26,893 nucleotides of DNA from JADGQA01 sp964579855 (GTDB taxonomy: Bacteria > Bacteroidota > Ignavibacteria > UBA10030). Below, piece by piece: positions 7,873 through 14,731 of the stretch; positions within the stretch are counted from its first letter, which is position 1; the number at the start of each line of letters is the position of its first letter. Location of the stretch: assembly GCA_964579855.1 (NCBI GenBank), contig CAZOIM010000023.1, positions 1 to 26,893 of the forward strand, in the 5' to 3' direction. The position numbers and the translations under genes are program-made. Under the pieces are notes generated by a model that searched no databases, was not told the DNA's origin, and worked only from the letters and a program-made list of their open reading frames with translations.

Positions 7873-8859
7873 TTATAGCCATCCGTGTTCTTTGTACCAC
7901 TGAAACGTCATTTGCAGACCCTCATCGGCCGGAGTTTTGGCTGTAAATCCTATATCACGTTTGATTTTCTCGGGAGAGCAAATCCAGTGATCTTGAAGGA
8001 GGTCGCGCGCCTTTTCTATGCTCAAAACGGCTGGCTTAGGTCCAAAGAAGGACACACCCTGAACGATTGCTGCCACCGAATAGACAAGGGAAGGAGGTAA
8101 CTTCATTCTCAAGGGTTTCCTTCCGACAAGATGAGCCAGGATATCAAACAGCCTCGTCTGTGAATAGACAAACGGGTCGCAGACAAAATAGGTCTTTCCC
8201 GCAGTCTTCTCGGATACAGTAGCATCTACTATAGCTTCTGCAAGGTCAGGCCCATACACGAGACTCAATGTTTTGTTCGTTGATCCAATGCTTGGCTGGA
8301 GGCCCAGTTTTGTTGTCTTGAATAGCTCAAGCACGTCCTTATCCCTCGGACCATAAACGGTCGGGGGGCGCAAAATCACAATTGGGATTGATTTCCCATA
8401 TGCAAGACACGCCTGCTCTCCCTGATGCTTGGATCTGCCGTAACTCGATATGGGGTTGCACGTTGTGTCCTCATCAACCTGCGTTCCATTCAAACTGGGA
8501 CCGACGACAGTGAGGCTGCTGAGAAGACAAAACTTCTTGAGGTTGTTCACCCTGGATGCAAGTTGGAGGAGGTTGCGGGTGGCGACAACGTTCCCGAGAA
8601 AAAAATCCTTTTGTCTCTTTGCCTTCGTTACACCAGCTATGTGAATAACGTAGTCAACATCACGAATTGCGGGTTCTAAAGAAGAAGGGGGATCAAGCAG
8701 GTTACCGTTCACTATTTCGATTGGAAGATGTCCAATCCACTCGAGATTAGTTCCAGAAGGTCGAGCGAGAGCCCGCACCTTGATCCCTTGGGCTATCAAT
8801 CGTTCAATTGTATGACTGCCAATGAATCCCGTGCCACCAGTGACGAATGCGATACTAAT
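7873..8859 (-). CDS. NAD-dependent epimerase/SDR, candidate ceramide reductase (CerR-like)
   Basis: An extended SDR of 328 residues if it starts at ATT 8857-8859. The NAD-binding motif VTGGTGFIGSH lies at residues 6-16, the catalytic serine in LLSSLTVVGP and the YxxxK pair in SSYGRSKHQGE; VILRPPTVYGPRD follows. From ATG/GTG/TTG starts only TTG 8799 is available, and that would remove the whole glycine motif, so the true start is upstream. Codons between the stop at 8890-8892 and the motif include no ATG, GTG, TTG or CTG, whereas ATT sits 8 bases after AAAGG. In Caulobacter an NDUFA9-like epimerase homologue (CerR) reduces the keto group during ceramide synthesis; divergence from an SPT gene suggests the same job here. 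Sequence alone would allow a sugar epimerase or another reductase. Confidence 0.72.
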   Translation of the reverse strand: MSIAFVTGGTGFIGSHTIERLIAQGIKVRALARPSGTNLEWIGHLPIEIVNGNLLDPPSSLEPAIRDVDYVIHIAGVTKAKRQKDFFLGNVVATRNLLQLASRVNNLKKFCLLSSLTVVGPSLNGTQVDEDTTCNPISSYGRSKHQGEQACLAYGKSIPIVILRPPTVYGPRDKDVLELFKTTKLGLQPSIGSTNKTLSLVYGPDLAEAIVDATVSEKTAGKTYFVCDPFVYSQTRLFDILAHLVGRKPLRMKLPPSLVYSVAAIVQGVSFFGPKPAVLSIEKARDLLQDHWICSPEKIKRDIGFTAKTPADEGLQMTFQWYKEHGWL

Positions 8860-8867
8860 ACGTATAG

Positions 8868-8872
8868 CCTTT
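8868..8872 (-). promoter_or_regulatory. Ribosome binding site pointing to an AUU start
   Basis: AAAGG on the minus strand, 8 bases before ATT 8857-8859. The peptide from there begins with SIAFVTGGTG after the initiator, the normal distance from start to Rossmann motif. It supports AUU initiation of the epimerase gene, unless an ATG has been lost or misread. Confidence 0.55.
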
Positions 8873-8892
8873 CTTTTGTTCCAACAGTCTCA

Positions 8893-8921
8893 TTGACTTC
8901 TTTTATTTATTAAAGTATATT
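8893..8921 (+). promoter_or_regulatory. Sigma-70-like promoter for the SPT gene
   Basis: TTGACT (8893-8898), a 17-base spacer, then TATATT (8916-8921). A start near 8928 would give a leader of about 69 bases. The -10 overlaps the -10 of the opposite-strand promoter. Confidence 0.6.
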
Positions 8922-8942
8922 CATAATTATTATTACACGCAA
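8914..8942 (-). promoter_or_regulatory. Sigma-70-like promoter for the epimerase-crcB-DUF190 unit
   Basis: Reading the minus strand: TTGCGT (8942-8937), 17 bases, then TATACT (8919-8914). A start near 8907 leaves a leader of about 48 bases before the ATT start. Its -10 shares bases 8916-8919 with the plus-strand -10, so both promoters cannot be bound by polymerase at once. Confidence 0.55.
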
Positions 8943-8986
8943 TACAAGGGAAACATTCGTGTTCTCTTTCTCCCCCCAAATTTGAC

Positions 8987-8990
8987 GGAG
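8987..8990 (+). promoter_or_regulatory. Ribosome binding site deciding the SPT start
   Basis: GGAG, 6 bases before TTG 8997. The earlier TTG at 8982 in the same frame has no such site, only a C-rich run before it. This fixes the start at 8997, giving an N-terminus MDLFEKC. Confidence 0.6.
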
Positions 8991-8996
8991 CCCCAA

Positions 8997-10211
8997 TTGG
9001 ATCTATTTGAAAAATGTAAGAATTTCACTCGTGCCGATGAAGCGAAAGCGAGTGGAAACTATCCATATTTTCATGCAATCGAAGAGAACGAGGGACCAGT
9101 TGTTACGATCGAGGGCCACAAAGTCATCATGGCCGGATCGAACAACTACCTTGGACTCACTGCTCATCCCAAGGTTAAAGAAGCCGCGATAAATGCGGTG
9201 AAAAAATATGGCACTGGATGTTCGGGATCCCGTTATTTGACGGGGACACTTGACCTTCACATTGAACTTGAATCACGTCTCGCGAAATTCATGGGAAAGG
9301 AAGATTGCCTCCTGTTCAGCACGGGCTTTCAGACTGCGCAAGGAGTTATCCCGACTCTCGTTCAACGCGGAGAATTCGTTGTCTCAGACAAAGACAACCA
9401 CGCGTGTATTGTCGCGGGAAACCTTATTGCCGCCGGAGGAGCTTCATACATTGGCGATGATCGACAAGGAGTGGTTCGATATAAGCACAATGATATGAGC
9501 CACTTGGAGGTGGTCATTTCCAAGCTCCCCCTCGACTCGCCGAAACTCATCGTATCAGACGGTGTTTTTAGCACTTCAGGAGAAATCGTCAATTTGCCTG
9601 ATATGGTGAAAGTTGCCAAAAAATACAATGCGAGAATCATGGTGGACGATGCGCACGCGGTTGGGGTGATCGGAAAAGGAGGTCGTGGAACCGCGAGTCA
9701 TTTCGGTCTCGAGAAGGAAACCGACTTAACCATGGGTACGTTTAGCAAGACATTTGCGTCTCTTGGAGGATTTGTAGTCGGCAACCGAAGCGTTATCAAC
9801 TACATTAAGCATTTCGCTCCGGCTCTAATCTTTAGCGCCAGCCCAACACCTGCATCCGTTGCATCAGCAATGGCCGCCCTTGAAATTCTTGAGAAGGAAC
9901 CTGGGTTGGTTGATAAATTGATGAGGAATGCTCGAAAAATGCGCAAGGGTCTCAAAGAAATGGGGTACAATGTAGGCGAGCACGATTCAGCAGTAGTCCC
10001 CGTCATTATTGGAGACTCGGACAAAGTCCTCTATATGTGGAGACAGTTGTTCAATGCGGGAGTCTTTGTGAATGCGTTCATTCGACCGGGTGTCCCTCCA
10101 GGAATGGAAATGCTTCGCACAAGTTATATGGCGACACACGAAGACAAACATCTCGATAAGATTCTCGATGTAATGTCTTCCATCGGCAAGAAACTTGGTG
10201 TTATTCATTGA
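8997..10211 (+). CDS. spt: Serine palmitoyltransferase-like alpha-oxoamine synthase
   Basis: A PLP enzyme of the alpha-oxoamine synthase family (404 residues from TTG 8997). Features in order: AGSNNYLGLTAHP, YGTGCSGSRYLTGTLDLH, the PLP-contacting VDDAHAVGVIG, and GTFSKTFASLGGF with the Schiff-base lysine K251. Relatives are KBL (glycine acetyltransferase), BioF and SPT. The C-terminal part favours SPT: HDSAVVPVIIGD, then MWRQLFNAGVFVNAFI and the ending KKLGVIH line up with bacterial SPTs. SPT condenses L-serine with an acyl thioester to 3-ketosphinganine, the first step of sphingolipid synthesis. The neighbouring epimerase and GNAT genes fit the rest of that pathway. A role as KBL is less likely, since no threonine dehydrogenase gene is adjacent. 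Confidence 0.85.
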   Translation: MDLFEKCKNFTRADEAKASGNYPYFHAIEENEGPVVTIEGHKVIMAGSNNYLGLTAHPKVKEAAINAVKKYGTGCSGSRYLTGTLDLHIELESRLAKFMGKEDCLLFSTGFQTAQGVIPTLVQRGEFVVSDKDNHACIVAGNLIAAGGASYIGDDRQGVVRYKHNDMSHLEVVISKLPLDSPKLIVSDGVFSTSGEIVNLPDMVKVAKKYNARIMVDDAHAVGVIGKGGRGTASHFGLEKETDLTMGTFSKTFASLGGFVVGNRSVINYIKHFAPALIFSASPTPASVASAMAALEILEKEPGLVDKLMRNARKMRKGLKEMGYNVGEHDSAVVPVIIGDSDKVLYMWRQLFNAGVFVNAFIRPGVPPGMEMLRTSYMATHEDKHLDKILDVMSSIGKKLGVIH

Positions 10212-10251
10212 GATGATTATTTTCTGCATTGGATTGGCAATATTAATAAAT

Positions 10252-10287
10252 AGGCCGCCACTCGATAGTGTTGCGGCCTTTTTATTT
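10252..10287 (+). terminator. Intrinsic terminator after the SPT gene
   Basis: AGGCCGC (10252-10258) pairs with GCGGCCT (10273-10279), extended inward by CAC/GTG, and is followed by a T-rich run to 10287. It separates the SPT gene from the GNAT gene. A weak -35-like TTGCGG at 10271 with ACTAAT at 10295 could restart transcription, but I would not rely on it. Confidence 0.85.
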
Positions 10288-10319
10288 TACCCGTACTAAT
10301 CAATGAGCATCTGAAGAAT

Positions 10320-11441
10320 ATGAAACAAACCACTGTCCGTCCCGTTCTCACAAAGAATGATAGAACCAGGTTTATCAGATTTCTCTGGACCATCTATAAG
10401 GACAGCCCATCCTGGGTTCCCCCGCTTATGATGGATCGCAGAAAACTCATGGATACGAAGAAGAATCCATTCTATCAGCATGCTGATGTGGAATTCTATA
10501 TCGCCGAGCGAGATGGGCAAATGGTCGGACGAATCGCCGCTATCGTCAATCATAATCACAACAAGGAACACGGCGACAAAGTCGGATTTTTCGGATTCTT
10601 CGAGTGTATCAACGATCAGGCGGTTGCGAACGCTCTCTTTGACAAAGCAAAGGCTTTTCTCATTGCGAAGGGGATGACTGCGATGCGAGGTCCAGCCAAT
10701 CCATCAGTAAACGACGAATATGGATTGCTCATTGAGGGTTTTGATTTGAGCCCGACAATTCTTATGACCTACAATCCGCGATATTATCTAATTCTTCTCG
10801 ACGGCTACGGATTCAAGAAAGCAAAAGACCTTTACGCATATCTTTTGAGCCAGGAAACAGTATACTCAGACAGACTTGAGCGCGCAAATGCCATCGTAAA
10901 GAAGCGCCAGGGTCTGACAATTCGTTCAATGGATATGAAACATTTCGATGACGAAGTCAAACTGATCAAGGACGTTTACAATAAGGCTTGGGCGAAGAAC
11001 TGGGGAGCAGTTCCGATGACTGACGCGGAAATCGATGCTTTGGCAGCAGATCTGAAACCCATTGTTGTTCCTGGCCTGGTGCTGTTCGCACAGATTCAGG
11101 GCAAGACGATAGGGTTCGCGCTCTCGATTCCGGACATCAACATGGCGCTCATACACAATAACAATGGGTCCTTGCTATCCGGACTCTTTCATCTCTACAC
11201 GAAAAAAAAGAAAATCAACCTGGTACGAATAATTGTGCTTGGTGTTTTGCCCGAGTACCAGAGTTCGGGTGCGGCCGGCGTTCTATTCTATGAAACCGCC
11301 GCTCGTGCAAAGGCTTTGGGTTATCTATTCGGAGAAGCAAGCTGGGTCCTCGAAGATAATGAGGCGATGAATCACTCGGCAGAGGTTATGAATGGAACGA
11401 TAACAAAGAAGTATCGGATCTACGAAATGTCATTGTTGTAG
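10320..11441 (+). CDS. GNAT/YghO-family acyltransferase, candidate bacterial ceramide synthase (bCerS)
   Basis: A 373-residue protein with an N-terminal part around SPSWVPPLMMDRRKLMD, FYQHADVEFYIAERDGQMVG and MRGPANPSVNDEYGLLIEGF, and a GNAT acyl-CoA-binding motif at about 308-320 (GVLPEYQSSGAAG) followed by ALGYLFGEASWVLEDN. The proline-rich opening and the MRGPxNPS segment are typical of the long YghO-like GNAT proteins, the family I recall for the ceramide synthase described in Caulobacter, which N-acylates the sphingoid base or its keto form. The call leans on position: one terminator-bearing gap behind the SPT gene. It is followed 35 bases later by ilvE, probably in one transcript. Acyl substrate cannot be read from sequence. 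GNAT assignment is secure, the ceramide role is inference. Confidence 0.7.
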   Translation: MKQTTVRPVLTKNDRTRFIRFLWTIYKDSPSWVPPLMMDRRKLMDTKKNPFYQHADVEFYIAERDGQMVGRIAAIVNHNHNKEHGDKVGFFGFFECINDQAVANALFDKAKAFLIAKGMTAMRGPANPSVNDEYGLLIEGFDLSPTILMTYNPRYYLILLDGYGFKKAKDLYAYLLSQETVYSDRLERANAIVKKRQGLTIRSMDMKHFDDEVKLIKDVYNKAWAKNWGAVPMTDAEIDALAADLKPIVVPGLVLFAQIQGKTIGFALSIPDINMALIHNNNGSLLSGLFHLYTKKKKINLVRIIVLGVLPEYQSSGAAGVLFYETAARAKALGYLFGEASWVLEDNEAMNHSAEVMNGTITKKYRIYEMSLL

Positions 11442-11476
11442 CTGCCGAACACGTACTCAATATAAAGGCCGTCCCC

Positions 11477-12400
11477 ATGCCCGTAAATAAAGTGGAAAAA
11501 ATATGGATGAGCGGAAAACTCGTGAATTGGGATGATGCAAAGATTCACATCCTCTCTCACGTCGTGCATTACGGTTCGAGTTGGTTCGAAGGAATCCGAT
11601 GCTACAATACGAAGAAAGGTTCTGCGATCTTTCGTCTCGATGCCCATTTGCGTCGGCTTTATGATTCTGCGAAGATTTATCGGTGTGATATACCCTTCAC
11701 GAAAGTACAGCTCGAAAAGGCAATCAAGGAGACTATAAAAGCGAACAAGCTCAAAGCTTGTTACATACGGCCCATCGTGTATCGCGGTTATGGTGAAGTA
11801 GGAGTAAATCCGATCGGATCACCGACCGAGGTGTCCATCGCAGTTTGGGAGTGGGGAAAGTACCTTGGTCCAGAGGCTCTGGAAAAGGGGATTGACGTTT
11901 GCGTTTCATCGTGGAGAAGGCCGGCGCCTGACACACTTCCCACCGTCGCAAAATCCGGTGGGAATTACTTGGGGTCACAACTGATCAAGCTGGAGGCTCT
12001 GGCCGCCGGATATGTTGAAGGGATTGCTTTGGATGATTTTGGCAATATCAGTGAAGGGAGCGGAGAGAACATATTCCTGGTGCGCGAAAATACAGTCTTC
12101 ACGCCCCCTCTTTCTGCAGCGATATTGCCTGGAGTTACGAGATCTTCAATTATCACAATTGCGAAAGATCTCGGGTATTCAGTAGTCGAGATGAATTTAC
12201 CCCGTGAAATGCTGTTTACCGTGGAAGAGGCCTTCTTCACAGGGACTGCGGCTGAAATTACACCTATCCGTTCTGTGGACAAAATTATGATCGGAGAAGG
12301 GAAGCCCGGCCCAGTAACACTTGAACTTCAGAAAGCTTTCTTTGATATTGTGTTGAAAGGGAAAGACAAGTATAAGTGGCTGAACTTTATTAACGAGTGA
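11477..12400 (+). CDS. ilvE: Branched-chain amino acid aminotransferase
   Basis: A class IV PLP aminotransferase of 307 residues. Seen in order: WMSGKLVNWDDAKIHILSH, YGSSWFEGIRCY, RLYDSAKIY, TVAKSGGNYLGSQL with the PLP lysine K159, EGSGENIFLV and LPGVTRSSI. The FEGIRCY and SEGSGENIF stretches match the IlvE branch rather than D-amino-acid aminotransferase or aminodeoxychorismate lyase. It interconverts Leu, Ile and Val with their 2-oxo acids. It lies 35 bases behind the GNAT gene and 34 bases before the cyclic-nucleotide-binding gene, so it is likely co-transcribed with both. Branched 2-oxo acids also prime iso-branched fatty acids, a possible link to the lipid genes before it. Confidence 0.94.
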   Translation: MPVNKVEKIWMSGKLVNWDDAKIHILSHVVHYGSSWFEGIRCYNTKKGSAIFRLDAHLRRLYDSAKIYRCDIPFTKVQLEKAIKETIKANKLKACYIRPIVYRGYGEVGVNPIGSPTEVSIAVWEWGKYLGPEALEKGIDVCVSSWRRPAPDTLPTVAKSGGNYLGSQLIKLEALAAGYVEGIALDDFGNISEGSGENIFLVRENTVFTPPLSAAILPGVTRSSIITIAKDLGYSVVEMNLPREMLFTVEEAFFTGTAAEITPIRSVDKIMIGEGKPGPVTLELQKAFFDIVLKGKDKYKWLNFINE

Positions 12401-12434
12401 TTGTCCATCACTTTCTAGTCTGGGAATATGAATC

Positions 12435-13019
12435 ATGGCCATGCCTAAGGTAGTGAGCGATAATGCTATTTGGAAGAATATCTTCTCGGAACGAGTTGTC
12501 CGGGAAGGTTCCTTGGAACAGATACTCAGCAAGGTACCGTCCTTCTCGGGCTTGTCCGCGCGAGAACTGAAGGAAGTCGCGGCTATCGTCCACAAGAGGG
12601 AGTACCGGTCCGGCGAACCTGTTTTTGCGCAGGGTGATCCCGGATTGGGAATGTATATTATCCAGGAGGGAGAGGTTTCGATCTCAATATCAGGCAAAGA
12701 GGATGGCGACAGGGAGCTTGCAGTCCTCACAGAAGGGGACTTTTTTGGGGAGCTCGCCCTGATTGATGAATCACCGCGATCGGCGAATGCACGCTGCAAA
12801 ACAGACTGCGTCCTCATCGGATTCTTTCGGCCGGATCTCTTTGAACTTATTGAGAAGAAGAATCAGTTGGGGATCAAGATTATCTTCAAACTGGCGGAGA
12901 TCGTTTCGCAGCGATTGAGGACGACAGACAAAGAACTCTCAAAGGCAAGAAACCAGCTTGAACAAATTCAAGCAAATCGGGAGAATGATTCCCATGGCCA
13001 AAAAGCGAACGCTTCCTAA
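12435..13019 (+). CDS. Stand-alone cyclic nucleotide-binding domain protein
   Basis: A 194-residue protein with one CAP_ED (cNMP-binding) domain at about residues 33-150: FSGLSARELKEVA, then PVFAQGDPGLGMYIIQEGEV and the phosphate-cassette-like FFGELALIDESPRSANARC, which keeps the Glu and Arg that usually hold the cyclic phosphate. After it comes a charged helical tail (SQRLRTTDKELSKARNQLEQ) that may form a coiled coil. There is no winged-helix DNA-binding domain, so this is not a CRP-type regulator as it stands; a sensor or scaffold is more likely. Its 3' end overlaps the uspA gene by 26 bases. Ligand and partner are unknown. Confidence 0.85.
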   Translation: MAMPKVVSDNAIWKNIFSERVVREGSLEQILSKVPSFSGLSARELKEVAAIVHKREYRSGEPVFAQGDPGLGMYIIQEGEVSISISGKEDGDRELAVLTEGDFFGELALIDESPRSANARCKTDCVLIGFFRPDLFELIEKKNQLGIKIIFKLAEIVSQRLRTTDKELSKARNQLEQIQANRENDSHGQKANAS

Positions 13020-13509
13020 GAAACATCTTCAACCCAAGAAGACTGCAAGATCAAATTTGACTCGTCTTGGAATTCGTCGCATTCTTGTTCCGATAGATTT
13101 CTCGGAACATTCCAAGAATGCGCTCAAGTACGCAATTCCTTACGCGGTCCAGTTTGGTGCCCGCCTTGATCTTCTGTATGTGGTGGAACCGACCATCTAT
13201 CCGGCGGACTTCAGTTTTGGCCAAGTTGGATTCCCGAACATCGAAGAAGAACTTCGGAAAAGGGGAAACGAGGAATTGGTATCTCTTGTGAAAAACGAAA
13301 TCAGAGGTCGAGTCGAAGCGGGAGCAACAGTGAGAACGGGTAAGCCATTCTACGAAATCAACGAATATGCCCGCGAGAACAAAATCGATCTTATCATCAT
13401 CGCGACCCACGGACACACAGGTGTGGAACACATCCTGTTTGGAAGTACGGTGGAAAAAGTTGTACGAAAAGCGCCTTGTCCAGTCCTCGTAGTTCGGAAT
13501 GCAGAATAG
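12994..13509 (+). CDS. Universal stress protein (UspA family)
   Basis: One USP domain in a 171-residue protein. RRILVPIDFSEHSKNALKYA begins the domain, and IIIATHGHTGVEHILFGSTV followed by APCPVLVV is the ATP-binding signature GxxG-x9-GS seen in the nucleotide-binding branch. A short basic, lysine-rich stretch (about 28 residues) precedes the domain. The start chosen is ATG 12994, with GGGAG about 10 bases upstream inside the previous gene; TTG 12958 is possible but lacks a site. It overlaps the cyclic-nucleotide-binding gene by 26 bases, so translation is probably coupled. It is the last gene of the GNAT-ilvE-cNMP-usp unit and converges on the polyprenyl synthase gene. Confidence 0.9.
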   Translation: MAKKRTLPKKHLQPKKTARSNLTRLGIRRILVPIDFSEHSKNALKYAIPYAVQFGARLDLLYVVEPTIYPADFSFGQVGFPNIEEELRKRGNEELVSLVKNEIRGRVEAGATVRTGKPFYEINEYARENKIDLIIIATHGHTGVEHILFGSTVEKVVRKAPCPVLVVRNAE

Positions 13510-13603
13510 GAATGAGTGCGCCTCTTTAGTCCCTCGTTTTCAGATTTGGAGCTGTTCCCCCATTTGTAACGACCTTCATTGCACGTTCCTGTAGATTGAG
13601 AAC

Positions 13604-13626
13604 GTAAAGCGCTCTCAGCGCTTTAC
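13604..13626. terminator. Perfect 10-bp hairpin between converging genes
   Basis: GTAAAGCGCT (13604-13613), loop CTC, AGCGCTTTAC (13617-13626). It stands in the 230-base gap between uspA (+) and the polyprenyl synthase gene (-). Neither strand shows a U-tract behind it, so it is not a standard intrinsic terminator, but its position suits a two-way transcript end or 3'-stabilising stem. The rest of the gap shows nothing I recognise. Confidence 0.5.
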
Positions 13627-13739
13627 TGTTGCGAGCAATTTCGGGGATTCAACTGCGGAGTAGTAAATGCGAGGGTGTAGGTGGTCTCAAGAGATCTTCC
13701 GAAATCTCGGCCAAATTGAGGAGCCTGGTAAGTGAAGAT

Positions 13740-14729
13740 TCAACTTGTCCTTTCGAGGACGAATTCAACGAATCCAGTCAGCGCTTCTTTTGCGGGTGAC
13801 GCAGGGAATGTAACGAGGTTTTCTGTAGCACGACGGCCAAATTCCAACGCCTTCTTGACAGAATAGTCGATGCCGCCATTTTCTTTGACGAATTCCATTA
13901 CCCACTGAACTTCCTTCTGTTTTGCACCGTTCTTAATTATCTTCAGTGCCTGCCTTGAATCTTTCGATGGGGCATGCTCGAGAGCATAGATGAGTGGAAG
14001 TGTGAGTTTCTTTTCTTTTATGTCGATTCCTGTGGGTTTGCCAATAATGCTTTTCCGGCCGAGGTAGTCCAGCAAATCGTCCTGGATTTGGAATGCCATC
14101 CCGATGTTCGTCCCATAATCGCGCATGAACTCGCGCTTCGATGGATCATTGGTGGTACTTGCAGCACCGATCTCCGTACAAGTTGAAAAGAGAGAAGCAG
14201 TCTTGTCGGAGATAATCTGCAAGTAAGTGGCTTCGTCATTATCCAAATGCCGGCTCTTTTGGATCTGGAGCAATTCTCCTTCGCTCATTCTCTTCACAGC
14301 GTTTGACGTCGAGTGGAGGAAGAAATAATCCTTATTCTCGAGTGAGAGCAGGAGCCCGCGGGAAAGAAGATAATCTCCCATCAGTACGGCCACTTTGTTC
14401 TTCCAAACTGCGTTAATTGACGCGAGGCCGCGTCGCGTATCCGCGTCATCCACAACATCGTCATGGACAAGCGTTGCCGTGTGAAGAATTTCCACCAACG
14501 TAGCTGCACGATAACTGCTCTCATTGATGTTACCGCATAGTTTTGCACTCAAGAGAACGAGAAGGGGTCGGACCTTCTTCCCCTTTTGGCGAATAATATA
14601 ACGTGCGATAAGATCAATGAGTCCGACTTTCGATCGCATGGCTTCCTTGAAGAACCTGTCGAATTGTCGAAGTTCCGATTCTATTGGCTTCCGGATGTCT
14701 GCGAGTGATATCGATGAATTGATGAGCAT
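13740..14729 (-). CDS. Long-chain polyprenyl diphosphate synthase
   Basis: A trans-prenyltransferase of 329 residues. The first aspartate-rich motif is LVHDDVVDDADTRRG (D90, D91, D94), the second is FQIQDDLLDYLG (D217, D218, D221); KKVRPLLVLLSAKL and ASLFSTCTEIGA are also typical. It extends an allylic diphosphate with isopentenyl diphosphate to a long chain, most often the side chain of menaquinone or ubiquinone (IspB/HepT type). Chain length cannot be settled by eye. The gene starts 2 bases after the tatC stop, as the last gene of the minus-strand chain. Confidence 0.9.
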   Translation of the reverse strand: MLINSSISLADIRKPIESELRQFDRFFKEAMRSKVGLIDLIARYIIRQKGKKVRPLLVLLSAKLCGNINESSYRAATLVEILHTATLVHDDVVDDADTRRGLASINAVWKNKVAVLMGDYLLSRGLLLSLENKDYFFLHSTSNAVKRMSEGELLQIQKSRHLDNDEATYLQIISDKTASLFSTCTEIGAASTTNDPSKREFMRDYGTNIGMAFQIQDDLLDYLGRKSIIGKPTGIDIKEKKLTLPLIYALEHAPSKDSRQALKIIKNGAKQKEVQWVMEFVKENGGIDYSVKKALEFGRRATENLVTFPASPAKEALTGFVEFVLERTS

Positions 14730-14731
14730 GG

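Noticed and set aside
7873..8799. Epimerase starting at TTG 8799
   Set aside because: This start would remove the NAD-binding VTGGTGFIGSH, which is encoded intact and in frame just upstream.
7844..8981. Fluoride riboswitch ahead of crcB or the epimerase
   Set aside because: Neither the 29-base gap before crcB nor the leader of the epimerase contains the conserved pseudoknot and stem sequences of the crcB motif that I could recognise by eye.
8997..10211. Glycine C-acetyltransferase (KBL) as the product
   Set aside because: The N-terminal half would fit, but the C-terminal MWRQLFNAGVFVNAF and GVIH ending match bacterial SPTs better, and no threonine dehydrogenase gene is adjacent.
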